From: JACKAN01 sp964502735
GTDB lineage: Bacteria > Bdellovibrionota > Bdellovibrionia > Bdellovibrionales > UBA1609
NCBI GenBank assembly: GCA_964502735.1
Contig: CAZCYD010000047.1
Location: 1-25,121 of the forward strand
Reading direction: 5' to 3'
Length of the DNA stretch: 25,121 nt
Positions 24,172 through 25,121 of this stretch are shown one piece after another. The notes under the pieces are model-generated. The model was not told the DNA's origin, searched no databases, and saw only the letters and a list, made by a program, of their open reading frames with translations. The number at the start of each line of letters is the position of its first letter. Positions within the stretch are counted from its first letter, which is position 1. The position numbers were made by a program, and so were the translations under genes.

Positions 24172-24851
24172 GAGAGTACTTCTTTTGAGTTTCTCTTTAT
24201 CAAAGATTTAAAATTTCTAACATCTATTGTTTGCACCCCAAAAGCCTTCTTTAGGGATTGATCAGATTTAATCGTTCCTTCTTCCTCGTTGTAGTGTAAT
24301 TCATTTTCTTCACAATAACGGATAAAATTGCGTAATGCCTGATTCATGGTTAATGGTTTATCACCAATTATTTTTGCCAAAGATTTATTTGGTTCAAACT
24401 TTATTACCTTTGGCTTTTTGGAAACTTTTTCTAATGGTAATAGCTTTCTTGTTTTATCCTGATTTAGGCATTTACTTAAATTCTTTCCATCCAATGTCCA
24501 CCAAATTACAGCTCCATGTGGTGGTTGCACTTCAATAGGCTCTTTTAATGGCACTACATTTTCAAGTACGTACCCATAAGGCCCTGAAAACCAATCATCA
24601 GTTTTTGATGTAACTTCATTTTCTCCTATACAGTCAACAAGATCTGCAATCGCAACAATTGCACCAAAAGCACAATCATTTGGATCAACATCTTGGTCTT
24701 CAAAGAAATCCTGCCTTTTAGTTTTTGAAGCATAGATAAGGATGGTGCCACGAAAGCTTACATTCTTAGTTCGGTTTTCGACGTTCTTGCCATTCCAGGC
24801 AATATTATGGGCATTTGGCTGGGCTACATTGATTACTTTCATTTCATTCAT
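24168..24851 (-). CDS. ASCH-SWIB fusion protein, 227 aa
   Basis: Residues about 4-118 fit an ASCH domain (PUA-like fold): GKNVENRTKNVSFRGTILIYASK, GAIVAIADLVDC, and GPYGYVLENVVPL. ASCH domains bind RNA or modified nucleosides or act as small hydrolases. After a basic linker (about 134-152), residues about 154-221 match the SWIB/MDM2 fold: KSLAKIIGDKPLTMN, ALRNFIRYCEENELHYN, then GTIKSDQSLKKAFG. SWIB is a protein-binding fold best known from chromatin complexes and from chlamydial and plant proteins. The ATG at 24851 has GAGAGG 6 nt upstream; an in-frame ATG at 24881 lacks such a site. It is convergent to mcrC and shares its stop CTAG. Family assignments are by pattern, not alignment. Confidence 0.8.
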   Translation of the reverse strand: MNEMKVINVAQPNAHNIAWNGKNVENRTKNVSFRGTILIYASKTKRQDFFEDQDVDPNDCAFGAIVAIADLVDCIGENEVTSKTDDWFSGPYGYVLENVVPLKEPIEVQPPHGAVIWWTLDGKNLSKCLNQDKTRKLLPLEKVSKKPKVIKFEPNKSLAKIIGDKPLTMNQALRNFIRYCEENELHYNEEEGTIKSDQSLKKAFGVQTIDVRNFKSLIKRNSKEVLS

Positions 24852-25121
24852 GAATACCTCTCGGTGAATATTCTCAAGCATTTTTATTGTTATTGCAACT
24901 AGGGAATCATTGGCCCTATTAGAACTTTCTTAAGCCTAGGGTTATGCGTTTTTTCTTTAAACGCCAGTGCTTTCTAAAAAATATAAAGGGTATTTGCGCT
25001 TCGAACAGATGGTCAGTAATAAGCTAAATAAGCACTTTGTATTTTATTTGGTTAATAATTTTCTAGACCATCGTTTGCTCAGTCTATTTTCATTCTTACC
25101 ATCTTAGGCTACATATATCGT
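24852..25121. other. Non-coding tail upstream of the ASCH-SWIB gene
   Basis: No convincing gene is seen on either strand in these 270 nt. A 6-bp hairpin, GCGTTT (24946-24951) with AAACGC (24959-24964), is the only structure noted. The promoter of the ASCH-SWIB gene must lie here, but I see no clear -35/-10 pair. Confidence 0.4.

Noticed and set aside
24899..24921. TAGGG...CCCTA as a terminator
   Set aside because: Only 5 pairs, a long loop and no T-run.
1..25121. CRISPR array
   Set aside because: No regularly spaced direct repeats and no cas genes were seen.

Overview
The window is a low-G+C stretch of a Gram-negative, outer-membrane-bearing bacterium. Three proteins carry lipobox signal peptides, one has a signal peptide plus a barrel-like C-terminus, and GTG/TTG starts behind strong Shine-Dalgarno sequences are common. 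The lipoprotein and PEGA style would fit Bdellovibrionota or a similar deep proteobacterial group, but no marker gene here settles the taxonomy.

Positions 1-4933 hold envelope genes: the 5' end of a small minus-strand gene, an unknown 315-aa protein, a lipoprotein, and a secreted triple-PEGA-repeat protein, all on the minus strand. Divergent from them is an NlpC/P60 lipoprotein. The divergent intergenic region has a perfect 16+16 bp inverted repeat around the likely -10 boxes.

Positions 4980-8148 are a tightly packed plus-strand operon led by a WYL regulator, the kind that often controls defence loci. It contains a probable PD-(D/E)XK restriction-type nuclease, a possible GIY-YIG protein and two small unknown proteins.

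Positions 8325-11640 look like a 3.3-kb insertion: 32-bp inverted repeats at both ends, A-rich 7-9 bp direct repeats directly outside them, and an IS1-like transposase at one end. Its cargo is a BamE-like lipoprotein, a DUF4917 (SIR2-like) protein and two small proteins. It interrupts a gene whose remains lie on both sides.

Positions 12110-24171 look like one long plus-strand operon, with gaps of at most about 10 nt or overlaps from gene to gene: two TPR-like proteins, a small exported protein, a frameshifted small gene, a PPP-type metallophosphatase, an AddB-like nuclease, an AddA/RecB-like helicase-nuclease, an McrB GTPase with an EVE/PUA-like N-terminus, and McrC. A convergent gene coding for an ASCH-SWIB fusion ends on the same CTAG tetranucleotide as mcrC.

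The best candidate for an undescribed system is the phosphatase + AddAB-like + EVE-McrBC set (14194-24171) with the ASCH-SWIB protein beside it. It would join modified-base recognition, McrBC cleavage and processive end resection. The WYL-nuclease operon and the DUF4917-carrying transposon next to it make the whole 5-25 kb region look like a layered defence island.
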